Assembly (NCBI RefSeq): GCF_018861065.1
Contig: NZ_JAHKQO010000031.1
Coordinates: 62,001 to 126,000 of the forward strand
DNA: 64,000 nt
DNA from: Paraglaciecola arctica
GTDB taxonomy: Bacteria; Pseudomonadota; Gammaproteobacteria; Enterobacterales; Alteromonadaceae
Direction of reading: 5' to 3'
Shown piece by piece: positions 54,164-63,486 of the stretch. The position numbers and the translations under genes were made by a program. The notes beneath the pieces are model-generated. The model saw only the letters and a program-made list of their open reading frames with translations, ran no database searches and was not told the origin of the DNA. Numbering within the stretch: position 1 is the first letter of the stretch; each line of letters begins with the position of its first letter.

Positions 54164-55060
54164 TTAATCGTTACTATGTAAGCTGGCGTTTAGACCACCC
54201 CATTTTGAAGAGTCAGCAACTACGGCTTCTACTGCACCTGATTGACTGTTACGACGGAACAATAAACCGTTTAAACCTGATAACTGACGGGCTGCGACAA
54301 CTTCACCATCTGGGGTAGTGACTTTAGTACCAGCTGTGACGTATAAACCCGCTTCAACGATACAATCATCGCCTAACGAAATACCAATACCCGCGTTTGC
54401 GCCCAACATACTATTTTTGCCAATAGCGTTAATTGACTTACCGCCACCAGACAAAGTACCCATAGTTGAAGCTCCGCCACCAATATCAGAGCCATCACCT
54501 ACTACTACACCCTGTGAAATACGGCCTTCGACCATAGAGCTTCCTAAAGTACCCGCATTAAAGTTCACAAAACCTTCGTGCATAACAGTTGTGCCCGGTG
54601 CCAAATGTGCTCCCATACGCACGCGATCAGCGTCACCAATTCTGACACCTTCGGGGATCACATAGTCGACCATTCTTGGAAATTTATCGATAGAAGTAAC
54701 AGCCAAATGATGAGGTTCTGAGGCAATGAGTTCTCTCAATTCTTCTACCTTATTAGGTAATACTGGTCCAGCTGAAGTCCAAGCCACATTGGTCAATAAA
54801 CCAAATACCCCTTCAAGGTTGATATTATTGGGCAACACTGCACATTCTGATAGTAAATGCAGACGCAAATAGGCGTCTTCAGCAGATTGCGGTGATGCTG
54901 TGATATCAACAGTGATTTCCACAAACTCGCCTTTAATCAAGCCGACTTTGCTGGCTAAGCAATGACGCTCAATTTTTTTGTTACTACGAGGAAACCAAAC
55001 ATCTAAGGTTTTGCCACTTTCGACATCAATATATCGGTGACCATTGCGGGTAATTGTCAT
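54164..55060 (-). CDS. dapD: Tetrahydrodipicolinate N-succinyltransferase, actinobacterial type
   Basis: Left-handed beta-helix acyltransferase of 298 residues acting in lysine/diaminopimelate synthesis. YLRLHLLSECAVLPNNINLEGVFG, FPRMVDYVIPEGVRI, MHEGFVNFNAGTLGSSMVEG and SDIGGGASTMGTLSGGG are close to Mycobacterium-type DapD, including an N-terminal LDVWFP motif, and unlike the short enterobacterial DapD. AGGACC precedes the ATG. It is a single gene convergent with the esterase cluster. Confidence 0.9.
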   Translation of the reverse strand: MTITRNGHRYIDVESGKTLDVWFPRSNKKIERHCLASKVGLIKGEFVEITVDITASPQSAEDAYLRLHLLSECAVLPNNINLEGVFGLLTNVAWTSAGPVLPNKVEELRELIASEPHHLAVTSIDKFPRMVDYVIPEGVRIGDADRVRMGAHLAPGTTVMHEGFVNFNAGTLGSSMVEGRISQGVVVGDGSDIGGGASTMGTLSGGGKSINAIGKNSMLGANAGIGISLGDDCIVEAGLYVTAGTKVTTPDGEVVAARQLSGLNGLLFRRNSQSGAVEAVVADSSKWGGLNASLHSND

Positions 55061-55204
55061 TATTAGGTCCTAAAAAAAGAGAATTTGAATATAGTGGGAT
55101 TATCGCGTGAATTGGATCTGTTCGCAGCCAGTATTTGTTTATAGGTTATGCCATAAGCCCATACTGCCGCGAAATGGATATTTCAGGATGTGCGGTTTTA
55201 TTGG

Positions 55205-56053
55205 TTACAACAATATTTTAGGTTTGTCATGTGGGTTCCCTAGCTCCGTAATTTGTTGACTAGTAGGGAAGTCATGTAAGTCTAACTCAACACCTCTGGA
55301 GTTGGGGTTAGCACTAGTTTTATCAAAAAAGCAAAAGGTCAAAATTTGTTGAAATGTATTAGTTTGCCATAAATAACAGCGGTCAAAGCCACTGTGCATA
55401 AGAGCGTAATCTTGTTCTCCTTTCACCCATTTTGAGCTTCTAGAAATGTTACGCTTTTGAAAATACTCTAAGGCTAAGGGGTGTATCTGATCATTGCTTT
55501 GTAGTCTTTTAATAAAACGTTCAAATTTAACTTCTCCATTTTTTTGACCACTTAAATCATAGACTTGCTGCATGGTCATAGGTGTGCCAAATTTATCAAT
55601 TGCGACACTTAGGCTCTGCTCCCTAATGGGGACTATGCTTAAATAGGCATCTTGCAAGAAATAAGTGGCTGTAACTTGTTTAATAAACCCATTGTATTTA
55701 TCGAAGTACAATTCCACTTTTTGCTCTAGGCGAGAATCTTCATAGGGCTGGTAAAAACTAAGTTTAATCTTATCGCTACGGGAGCCTCCACGAATACGAC
55801 CTAACTGCCCACCTTGCTCTTCTAGATTGATGGCTTGTTGTAATATGTTGTCGCCAATTTTAATCCCTTTAATTTCAAGTAAAGCATCGGGCGTTTGAGT
55901 CACATCGTGCATGGCCAAAGTACTGGATTTATTAAAGCGTTCTAAACCGCGCAATGTTTCAAATGGGTGAGTTTGAGTTGGCGATTCGGCCCATACTAGT
56001 GGCGTTGCCAAGACTGCTACCAATCCACTTATTAACGCAAAACGTTTACCCAC
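55205..56053 (-). CDS. Exported hypothetical protein, 282 residues
   Basis: From GTG 56053 (AGGAG seven bases before) a signal peptide RFALISGLVAVLATPLVWA-ES is encoded; the longer frame to 56119 lacks a ribosome site. The mature part is rich in beta strands with a repeated KIKLSFYQPYEDS / KVELYFDKYNGF pattern and two Cys near the C-terminus. No family recognised. It would be periplasmic or outer-membrane associated. Confidence 0.65.
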   Translation of the reverse strand: MGKRFALISGLVAVLATPLVWAESPTQTHPFETLRGLERFNKSSTLAMHDVTQTPDALLEIKGIKIGDNILQQAINLEEQGGQLGRIRGGSRSDKIKLSFYQPYEDSRLEQKVELYFDKYNGFIKQVTATYFLQDAYLSIVPIREQSLSVAIDKFGTPMTMQQVYDLSGQKNGEVKFERFIKRLQSNDQIHPLALEYFQKRNISRSSKWVKGEQDYALMHSGFDRCYLWQTNTFQQILTFCFFDKTSANPNSRGVELDLHDFPTSQQITELGNPHDKPKILL

Positions 56054-56225
56054 AATTAAACTCCTAATTGATTTAACTAATATTTTTAAGCATACCACTG
56101 CGAGTGACATAAGGATCAAGTTTGGGTTATCTAACCTAACGCAACACTAATACGTAAGCACTTACATTTTTTAGCTTTTTAAGATTATATAATTTGCTAA
56201 TGTATAACACGTATCCTTAATCTAT

Positions 56226-57767
56226 ATGGAATTGTGTTACTTAATGGCTCATCATTTTCGTTACTTTTTTTTATTTACCTGCTTTGGGTTTATAGCTACT
56301 TCATCTAACGCGAAAATTTCTGGCATTTTCTCGCAACAGCAAATTGACGTAAATTTTAATATTGATCAACCGGTTTTAATCGCTGACCTGTTACCCCATG
56401 CAGGCAAAGAGTTGGTTGTGGTTGGGATAGATGACCAACAACAGCGGATGTTAGTGATTTATTATTTCGATACCCACAGCGATAGCTATATTGCACAGGA
56501 CACTATCCAAATTGCTCCTAATGTATTTGCTTATGACGTGGGCGAACCTCTACTTGATGGTTTGCAACGATTATATCTTTTAGACAAAAGCAACGTGTAT
56601 CGATATGAGCCAGCGCATTTGTCACAAAAATCAACTTGGGTGCAGGCTGAGTCAGTTGCGTCTATGTATATTGGTGATAAACCTGACGCGTTTCAAAAAA
56701 TGGATTTTGTACGACACATCAATAACGACAGCCTTGACGACATAATTTTGCCACACTTTGAACACCTGAATTTATGGTTATCTGACTGCTGCGGCGCGAG
56801 GCATCCACAAACATTACCAATAGCTGCGCGGATTGAAATGGAAGAAGGTGGTGTGGGGTATCATGATCAAAAACTATACTTTCAAGATATGAATGCAGAC
56901 GGTAAAACGGACCTAGTAACAGTTGAGCAAGGGCAACTCAATGTGTTTGCGCAACAAGATGATATGCGGTTTTCCGACATTGCCACCAAGATAGAAATTA
57001 ACAATAACATTTATGCCTTGGATTGGTGGGATATCAAAGCTGCAAATGGGCAGAGGATGGACCAAAGCAATATTCAACACAGAGTGGTGAGGAAAATTGA
57101 GGATTTGAACGCTGATGGTATTCCTGATATCGCGGTTCAGTTTACTAAAAGTTCTGGGGTTTTAGATAAAATAATCGACTTTGAGTTTTATTACTCCGTG
57201 ATAGAAAAAGGGAAGTTGAGCTATCCAAATATCGCCAATACTAGTGTTACTTCAACTGAAACTTTGTCTGATCTTGTCGTGTTTGACTCAGATTTGGATG
57301 GTAAAAAGGAAGTCTCTGTTTCCTCTTTTGATATCGGAATTTCACAAATTATAGGGGCATTATTATCCGGCAGTATTGACCAAGATGTATTAATTTTTTC
57401 GATGGATGAAACGGGACAATATAGTAAAAAACCCATTGTAAGCCAAGAAGTAGAAATGACCTTTAGTTTATCCTCTGGGGCACAGGGGCAGCCTTTAGTT
57501 AAAATGATAGATATCAACGGTGACGGGGTTAAAGATATAGTGTATTCAGATAGCGATGATAGGATTCGAGTGTTGTTTGCGACTCCTGACCATAAAAGGC
57601 CCTATGCAAAACGCGCCCAAAAACAAAAAATAGCCATGCCTAAAAACCCTTTCGACGCTGCTACTGGTGATATTAACGGCGATGGCAAAACAGATATAGT
57701 GTTACATCACGGGTCCGCAGATAGTTCAGAGTTATTAAAACGATTTATAATATTGATGGCCAATTAG
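56226..57767 (+). CDS. Exported protein with FG-GAP/VCBS-like repeats
   Basis: Protein of 513 residues with a signal peptide (FRYFFLFTCFGFIATSSNA). Calcium-binding-type DxNxDG loops recur: DMNADGKTDLV, DLNADGIPDIA, DINGDGVKDIV and DINGDGKTDIV, plus a weaker DSDLDGKKEV. These mark a beta-propeller of the FG-GAP family, seen in integrins and in bacterial surface proteins. It lies divergent from the exported protein at 55205-56053. Binding partner unknown. Start at 56226 or the ATG six codons on. Confidence 0.8.
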   Translation: MELCYLMAHHFRYFFLFTCFGFIATSSNAKISGIFSQQQIDVNFNIDQPVLIADLLPHAGKELVVVGIDDQQQRMLVIYYFDTHSDSYIAQDTIQIAPNVFAYDVGEPLLDGLQRLYLLDKSNVYRYEPAHLSQKSTWVQAESVASMYIGDKPDAFQKMDFVRHINNDSLDDIILPHFEHLNLWLSDCCGARHPQTLPIAARIEMEEGGVGYHDQKLYFQDMNADGKTDLVTVEQGQLNVFAQQDDMRFSDIATKIEINNNIYALDWWDIKAANGQRMDQSNIQHRVVRKIEDLNADGIPDIAVQFTKSSGVLDKIIDFEFYYSVIEKGKLSYPNIANTSVTSTETLSDLVVFDSDLDGKKEVSVSSFDIGISQIIGALLSGSIDQDVLIFSMDETGQYSKKPIVSQEVEMTFSLSSGAQGQPLVKMIDINGDGVKDIVYSDSDDRIRVLFATPDHKRPYAKRAQKQKIAMPKNPFDAATGDINGDGKTDIVLHHGSADSSELLKRFIILMAN

Positions 57768-58074
57768 CGGGAGATTCATTGAAAGTTGTCGAGACTGTGT
57801 TGTTATCAGATATGATTTTTATTCCCTATTTATGTGTAGATTTCCGCTTATACTATTGTTCCCTGTAGGCGCAGGGTCATAGTTTACCTAGCTGAGTGGT
57901 TATTTTGATTTTCAGAGGTTTTTCCGCTGTGGTAAACTTTGTAAGCGTGTTAGATATCATTGTGGCGAGTAAACTTGATATCATATTATTTGTGTTTTTA
58001 AGGGGTTCAAATCTAGATGATTCGAACGACGTGATAATTCAACCAACAACTAAAACTGTTGGCCTTAGGTTTTA
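57768..58074. other. 307-base stretch with no gene seen
   Basis: AT-rich leader before the RIO kinase. I see a weak hairpin (CCAACA with TGTTGG, about 58040-58062) just before the kinase start, but no operator or open frame. Confidence 0.4.
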
Positions 58075-58932
58075 ATGAAAATACCAAAAAGATTACAACC
58101 ACTTGTAGAAGATGGTTTGATAGATGAAGTCCTTTATCAGCTTATGAGCGGTAAAGAAGCCACAGTGTATGCGGTGCAATGCGGAACTGAAATTCGTTGT
58201 GCTAAAGTCTATAAAGAGGCAATGAAACGCAGTTTCAAAAAGGCCGCGCAATATCAAGAAGGTCGTAAGGTACGTAATACTCGCCGTGCCAGAGCCATGG
58301 AAAAAGGCTCAAAGTTTGGCCGTAAGCAGCAAGAAGATGCATGGCAAAATACTGAAGTTGACGCCTTATTTAAGTTAGCGAAAGCCGGAGTCAGAGTACC
58401 AGAACCCTACGGTTGTTATGAAGGGGTGTTATTAATGGAATTAGTAACAGACGACGAGGGGGAAGTCGCCCCCAGACTAAACGACGTATCCATGTCTGCC
58501 GAGCAAGCCATCGAAGATCATGCCTTAGTGATGCTTTACGTCATGCGAATGTTGTGTGCGGGACTGGTACATGGCGATTTGTCAGAATTTAACGTATTGG
58601 TCGATGACTACGGCCCTGTCATTATTGATTTACCCCAAGTAGTCGATGCCGCTGCAAATAACAATGCCTTTAGCATGTTACAGCGAGACGTTAGAAATAT
58701 GAATGAGTATTACGGACAGTACGCCCCTGAATTAACAAAAACGTTTTATGCAGAAGAAATGTGGGCGTTATTCGAGGCCGGTGAATTAACCGTTGATACT
58801 GAATTAACCGGACAATATTTGCAGCCAGAAGAAGATGCAGACGTAGATTCGGTATTAGAAGAAATCAAAGCCGCTTTCGCCGAAGAACAAGCCCGCCAAG
58901 AAAGAGTCAAAGAAGCCAACGAACCGCTTTAA
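58075..58932 (+). CDS. RIO-type serine protein kinase
   Basis: Atypical kinase of 285 residues related to the PA4780 type. MSGKEATVYAVQCGTEIRCAK supplies the nucleotide loop and Lys, HGDLSEFNVLVDD the catalytic loop, and VIIDLPQVV the metal Asp. Ribosome-associated RIO proteins are archaeal and eukaryotic; bacterial members are less studied and their target is unknown. A single-gene unit. Confidence 0.9.
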   Translation: MKIPKRLQPLVEDGLIDEVLYQLMSGKEATVYAVQCGTEIRCAKVYKEAMKRSFKKAAQYQEGRKVRNTRRARAMEKGSKFGRKQQEDAWQNTEVDALFKLAKAGVRVPEPYGCYEGVLLMELVTDDEGEVAPRLNDVSMSAEQAIEDHALVMLYVMRMLCAGLVHGDLSEFNVLVDDYGPVIIDLPQVVDAAANNNAFSMLQRDVRNMNEYYGQYAPELTKTFYAEEMWALFEAGELTVDTELTGQYLQPEEDADVDSVLEEIKAAFAEEQARQERVKEANEPL

Positions 58933-59256
58933 TCAGTTTACACGGCGTAACAAATCGCGAATCTGATGAAGCTTAGAGAGTAATGAGCTAAGCGATTCTA
59001 GGGCAAACAATTAAAGACTCACTAAATTTGTTTAATAGGAAGGTGAAAGGCGACTTTTTAAGATACTTCATTATATCTGCGTAAATGATCAGCAATAGGT
59101 GAGGGAGTATGTAAATAACTGTTTTGTAGCTCAACTCACATTAAAAATAGCTTATCTCACCAATAACAATACTCTTGAAACTGACCTTAATTTTTCAATA
59201 AATTAAGGTCAGTTGGATACATAGAAAGTAATGTGATTAGAGTACTGTTTAATGTT
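58933..59256. other. 324-base stretch holding a shared hairpin, no gene seen
   Basis: Lies between convergent RIO kinase and HMG-CoA reductase genes. It contains the hairpin at 59180-59213 and no coding frame of interest. Confidence 0.5.
59180..59213. terminator. 14-bp stem hairpin, bidirectional terminator
   Basis: ACTGACCTTAATTT pairs perfectly with AAATTAAGGTCAGT around TTCAAT. AT-rich arms give T tracts within the structure on either strand. Confidence 0.6.
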
Positions 59257-60432
59257 TTAGTCGCGGTTACGGCCCAGTTTATCGTGACTACTGACCCAAT
59301 GGCCGCCGATTACGGCACAACCTAATGATATGTCACCCGCTAAAACTGTGGCGGCTACAATTTCGGCTAGTTTGTTTGCCTTGCCTTGACCATAGCAACC
59401 TAACAATTCAAGGCACTCCTTTTGTGTGGGAAGTCCGGTTCCACCGCCATAAGTTGCGACTATTAAAGAGGGCAGGGTGACCGACATGTAGATGTCGCCA
59501 TTATCTAGTAATTCATGGGCTAACAATCCTGCGTGTGATTCCACTACGTTGGCTTCGTCTTGGCCAGTGGCAATAAACAATGACGCAATACCATTGGCAG
59601 AATGAGGGCCATTGTACGCAGCTCCAGCCATCATGGCTCCGGTATTTGCTAAAACCGTAGCCCTTGCGAGTGTTTTGGTATCTACCTTCATTATTTTCTT
59701 AAGAACGGATTTTTTAAGCACTACTTCGGCGATCACTCGTTTACCGCGAGAATGTAACACGTTCAAATGAGAGTGCTTTTTGTCGGTGTCCATATTTCCT
59801 GACAATAAATATTCGCATTCATGGGGATAGTTAGCAGTAATCCATTCACAGGCAGCCAAGGTGGCCTTTCCGACCATGTTTTGTCCGGCGGCATCACCAG
59901 TTGTATAGTTAAACCTTAGGTATTTAGTTTTCGAGACTGACCACTGCTGAATATGTTCCAATTGACCTATGCTAGTAGTGACTTCTGCGGCAGCTTTGAT
60001 TTCGTGGAAATGTTCGGTAACCCAGTGACCAAATTCTCTTGCTTCACGAGCGTCAGCAAATATAAAGGCTGGTGCCCTTTGCATAAATTGCTCAACAACT
60101 GTGGTTTTCACACCGCCACATTCGTTAATAACGCGCATTCCTCGGCTATAGCTGGCTACTAAGGTACCCTCTGTTGTTGCTAAAGGTACATAAAACAATC
60201 CATTAGCATGCTCGCCATCTATTTGAATCGGTCCAGCTATGCCCACCGGTAACTGCACAACACCGATAAAGTTCTCAACATTGCCGGGTAATTGGCTTGG
60301 GTCGACTGAATAGTGCCCAGTGTTATCTAATGTTGCACCAGTTTTTTCTGTTAAAAACTGTCTTCTTTTTTCGGCCCATTCATGGCTATGGTCATTCATC
60401 GTGTTGCGGGGAATACGGGTAGGATCACTCAT
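59257..60432 (-). CDS. Hydroxymethylglutaryl-CoA reductase, class I type
   Basis: Enzyme of 391 residues that would make mevalonate from HMG-CoA with NADPH. IGVVQLPVGIAGPIQIDG, TTEGTLVASYSRG (catalytic Glu), GDAAGQNMVGKATL (Lys), FIATGQDEANVVESHAG (Asp) and the C-terminal SSHDKLGRNR (His) cover the active site; YGGGTGLPTQKECLELL supports class I. AAGGAAA precedes the ATG. No mevalonate pathway gene lies nearby. Such enzymes are sporadic in marine gammaproteobacteria and probably transferred. Confidence 0.9.
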   Translation of the reverse strand: MSDPTRIPRNTMNDHSHEWAEKRRQFLTEKTGATLDNTGHYSVDPSQLPGNVENFIGVVQLPVGIAGPIQIDGEHANGLFYVPLATTEGTLVASYSRGMRVINECGGVKTTVVEQFMQRAPAFIFADAREAREFGHWVTEHFHEIKAAAEVTTSIGQLEHIQQWSVSKTKYLRFNYTTGDAAGQNMVGKATLAACEWITANYPHECEYLLSGNMDTDKKHSHLNVLHSRGKRVIAEVVLKKSVLKKIMKVDTKTLARATVLANTGAMMAGAAYNGPHSANGIASLFIATGQDEANVVESHAGLLAHELLDNGDIYMSVTLPSLIVATYGGGTGLPTQKECLELLGCYGQGKANKLAEIVAATVLAGDISLGCAVIGGHWVSSHDKLGRNRD

Positions 60433-60485
60433 TGTTTTATTTCCTTAATTAAATAACGCTTCCTTCATACAGCTTAAGCTTCTTA

Positions 60486-60611
60486 TGTTTGTTTGTCAGT
60501 ATTCAATCTAGGCTGACAAACAAACAAAAAAGCGGGTTTGAGTATGTAAGGCATGTGAGTATATGCAGGAGTGAGGCCAAGCTGTAAGCCTATATTTTTT
60601 AGGCTTTTTTT
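60486..60611 (+). ncRNA. Possible small RNA with intrinsic terminator
   Basis: The 454-base gap 60433-60886 has no coding frame. A 14-bp stem, TGTTTGTTTGTCAG with CTGACAAACAAACA (60486-60526), is followed 60 bases on by a terminator: AAGCCTA with TAGGCTT (60586-60606) and seven T to 60611. No plus-strand gene precedes it nearby, so the terminator must end something: a small RNA is the simplest idea. Promoter not identified. Confidence 0.4.
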
Positions 60612-60886
60612 GTGCACTGTTAACTAGCATGTGTATAAATAACTGCACCAAAAAACATCCTCCTTGCACTAATATAAGACCAATCTCAATTTATATTACT
60701 AGTCGATCGTTATAAATTATGAGATAGCCATATTAAACTAAAATGACAAAATAATAGGAAAATTTTTAACCGAAATGAGAGTCCAATATGTGCATTAAAC
60801 GACATTTTTTGAAAGTAAAAATGGCTTCTGTTTGTAGATGCCTCAACTAAAAACAAAAATGGTGATGGCAGTGCACCGTAGCACTA

Positions 60887-62068
60887 TTATTTGATAAACA
60901 TCACCGATTGCTGTTGGTCAATCTTGAAGTCAAATTCCCGTAGAAAGTTCATGCCCAATAGCCCATCGGCGTTTTCAATGCTTTGCAGTGGTAATACCAC
61001 CACGGGTAAGTTTTCCACAGTCGCATGGTTGATAGTTAATTCTCGAAATTGGTAGATTCTTGCCATTATGCTTCCAGCCGCCGTGGCAATGGTGAATCTG
61101 CCTAAATAATTAACCTTATATCTATTGCTTAAATTATCAAAATATTGCTTAGATATGGCGGTAATTGATGCCCCAGTATCAATCAATAACGCCACTTGAT
61201 TGCTGCTTAGTCGTGCATTGACTACATATTGGTCACCAAATTGTTGCAGTGGGATGGGGTGCCCTAAGTTTGTTTCTAGCTTATTTGAGTCGAGGTTATT
61301 GGTTTCGTTTATCTCGGTGTTTTCGGTTTGTGAAGCTTGATGCGCCACAATGATTCGTCTGATTTTTTGAGCGTCTTGATCGTCAAAGTCCAGGGAGGCA
61401 AGCGCGTTTTCCATTAAGCTTTCTTGATAAAGTTCAGCGTAAGCTTTTGCAAGACTTAGAATATATAACCTATTATCTGGCTCTAGTTGTAAAAGTGGCT
61501 CCACAAACATCGCTAAAATATCCCAAGAGTAATTGCGGGTTAACTGTTCGATGGTGTTAGTGGTTAATTGTTGAATTTGATCTGTAATTTCATGCCGCTG
61601 GGCAGCAGTCATCGGCTTTCTTAATAAATCGTAATAATGGGCGATGGCATCACTTAATAAGGTGGTTTCAACATTCACTTTGGCTTCTATCAATAAGAAT
61701 TCCATGTCTTGGGGATAGCGTTTTAAATAGTCACGTAAAAAGGGCACAAGTTGCAGAAAGTTTTCATTTTTGAGCCACAGATTCGCTTGTGCTAATAACT
61801 CAAGGCGCTTAGCAGGGCTTTGTTCTTGTTGTCGTACTTGATTGTTTATTTCGGGAAATTGTTCTCGTGGTGCAACTTTTAGTTCATTAAAAGTAGGATT
61901 AAGTGCAGAATTTTGTTGTTGTTCGGATATTCGTTCAGGTTGTGTTGTGAAATGTTTTGATGTTGGCGTGTTAACATCAATAGGAGCAGAAGCATCAGAC
62001 AATAAATACACGTTTAAGGTGACAGAAACGCTTAGTAATAACAGCAATAAAACTATCCATTTATTCAT
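60887..62068 (-). CDS. Retropepsin-like aspartyl protease with N-terminal membrane anchor
   Basis: Protein of 393 residues. An N-terminal helix (WIVLLLLLLSVSVTLNVYLL) anchors it; a linker and a TPR-like helical region occupy about 85-240; the C-terminal 125 residues form a retropepsin-like domain with LLIDTGASITAIS (active-site Asp) and GLLGMNFLREFDF. It would form a dimer in the periplasm. Other bacterial members of the family act on peptides or membrane proteins; the target is unknown. It precedes a thioesterase gene's end by six bases on the same strand. Confidence 0.85.
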   Translation of the reverse strand: MNKWIVLLLLLLSVSVTLNVYLLSDASAPIDVNTPTSKHFTTQPERISEQQQNSALNPTFNELKVAPREQFPEINNQVRQQEQSPAKRLELLAQANLWLKNENFLQLVPFLRDYLKRYPQDMEFLLIEAKVNVETTLLSDAIAHYYDLLRKPMTAAQRHEITDQIQQLTTNTIEQLTRNYSWDILAMFVEPLLQLEPDNRLYILSLAKAYAELYQESLMENALASLDFDDQDAQKIRRIIVAHQASQTENTEINETNNLDSNKLETNLGHPIPLQQFGDQYVVNARLSSNQVALLIDTGASITAISKQYFDNLSNRYKVNYLGRFTIATAAGSIMARIYQFRELTINHATVENLPVVVLPLQSIENADGLLGMNFLREFDFKIDQQQSVMFIK

Positions 62069-62074
62069 ATCGTT

Positions 62075-62518
62075 TCAATCATGAACAACTGGCTGTACGT
62101 TAACGCCGTATACTTCGGAAAATTCTTTCGGCATTCGTTTAGGTTTGCCTGAAGACAAAGCGATACACACGAACTCTGTTCGAGCCGTCAATAGGGTAAG
62201 TTGGTCGCTACGGCGAATAAACTGAAACTGCCGCGCTAATTTAAGTCTATTGTCACATTCTACTATCCAGGTGGCGCAATCAATTAAATCATTCATATGT
62301 GCTGCGGCTAAATAATTGATTTCGTGGCGACTGATCGCTAGCCCTCTATCTAACTCTTTATATTGCTCGATAGTTAATCCCAATTGATTAGAATGTTTCC
62401 AAGAAGTGATTTCTAACTGACTGACATAGGCCACGTTATTGGCGTGTTGATAATGATCTATCTGCTCTGGCATGACTTGCCATTGGCATAAAAACGGATT
62501 AGGAAGCAACCAAGACAT
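62075..62518 (-). CDS. Acyl-CoA thioesterase, 4HBT hot-dog fold
   Basis: Protein of 147 residues. HYQHANNVAYVSQLEITSW replaces the usual D-H-x-N-N-Y active-site segment of the YbgC/4HBT group (Asp upstream in EQIDHYQH), and SRHEINYLAAAHMND follows. It would hydrolyse an acyl-CoA. It lies between the conserved unknown at 62526 and the aspartyl protease gene in a tight minus-strand run. Confidence 0.82.
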   Translation of the reverse strand: MSWLLPNPFLCQWQVMPEQIDHYQHANNVAYVSQLEITSWKHSNQLGLTIEQYKELDRGLAISRHEINYLAAAHMNDLIDCATWIVECDNRLKLARQFQFIRRSDQLTLLTARTEFVCIALSSGKPKRMPKEFSEVYGVNVQPVVHD

Positions 62519-62525
62519 CTATTGG

Positions 62526-63221
62526 TTACACATTCGGTAATGGGTTCGGAAGGTTGGGGTTAATTAATTGCTGCATGATCTGGTGTTCTTTATCCATAAC
62601 TGGGTTAATAAAGTCGTCTACATCGCCAATGTTCTTAAAGGATTTAAAACCTTTTTCAAGAAACTCATGTAAGGCTAACACTCCTGCTACTTTTGCCGGC
62701 TTTCGAGAGATAAATAACAAGCTGGAAATACCTTTCATTCTCACTACATCAGCCAAATCGTTTCCCAAGGTACGGATATAGTCAATTTGTTGTTGTCTGG
62801 TTGCGTGATTGTTGCACTTTACATAGGCTGTCGCATAAGTATCTCGATTAATCTCAGTGCCTACTAACTCTTTGGCGAGGTCAAAATCCAACTCGAAAGA
62901 TAGAGTGTTCAGGTGTAATGCTGAAGCTAATGATTGCAAAGCACTTTCAGGTAAAAATTTCGACATTTTAGGAATAATTCGCGCTATGTCTTGATCACGC
63001 TGACTAAAGTCGTTGGGTCCGTAGAGTTCGTTAATAAAAAATTCAACAGCTGGTTTAAAACGTTTCTGTTGGTACATGTGCTGATGACTGGTCAACAGAC
63101 GTTTGCACTGCCAAGCTTGCACTGCTCTGATGTTTGGCATTAATCCAGCTTTTTCTGCAATTTCTTGCATCGTACTTATGCCATGTAAATGGCGAATAAT
63201 TTGTTTGGTGCTGTCGCTCAT
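62526..63221 (-). CDS. Conserved hypothetical protein, 231 residues
   Basis: Helical soluble protein with FFINELYGPNDFSQRDQDIARIIPKM-type sequence (positions about 62-88) that I have seen as a conserved pattern in Shewanella and Alteromonas unknowns; that recall is not a database result. It ends in an acidic/Pro tail. It starts the minus-strand run with the thioesterase and protease genes, seven bases before the thioesterase. Function unknown. Confidence 0.65.
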   Translation of the reverse strand: MSDSTKQIIRHLHGISTMQEIAEKAGLMPNIRAVQAWQCKRLLTSHQHMYQQKRFKPAVEFFINELYGPNDFSQRDQDIARIIPKMSKFLPESALQSLASALHLNTLSFELDFDLAKELVGTEINRDTYATAYVKCNNHATRQQQIDYIRTLGNDLADVVRMKGISSLLFISRKPAKVAGVLALHEFLEKGFKSFKNIGDVDDFINPVMDKEHQIMQQLINPNLPNPLPNV

Positions 63222-63486
63222 ATTTTTAGCTTAGTGTGCCAATATACTTTGGCATCCGTCCATCCAAGGTTAGTGTTTCCATTTTTAAGCTACGATACAT
63301 CAATTTGTTGGTAAAATAGAAACCTTAGTCACAAAAGACCACCCCTATTTTAGCTGGGTAATCATTTCATAGCTTGGCGTAATTTATGAGCGAAAACAAT
63401 AGGTAAAACTTATTACACAAAATATTACTGCAATTTGCGACTAAAGCTGCATCTGAAGTAGTTTTGCGTATAAAATGCGGCCCACT
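63222..63486. other. Promoter region between divergent genes, no gene seen
   Basis: AT-rich stretch of 265 bases between the unknown at 62526 and epmC. No hairpin or operator recognised. Confidence 0.4.
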
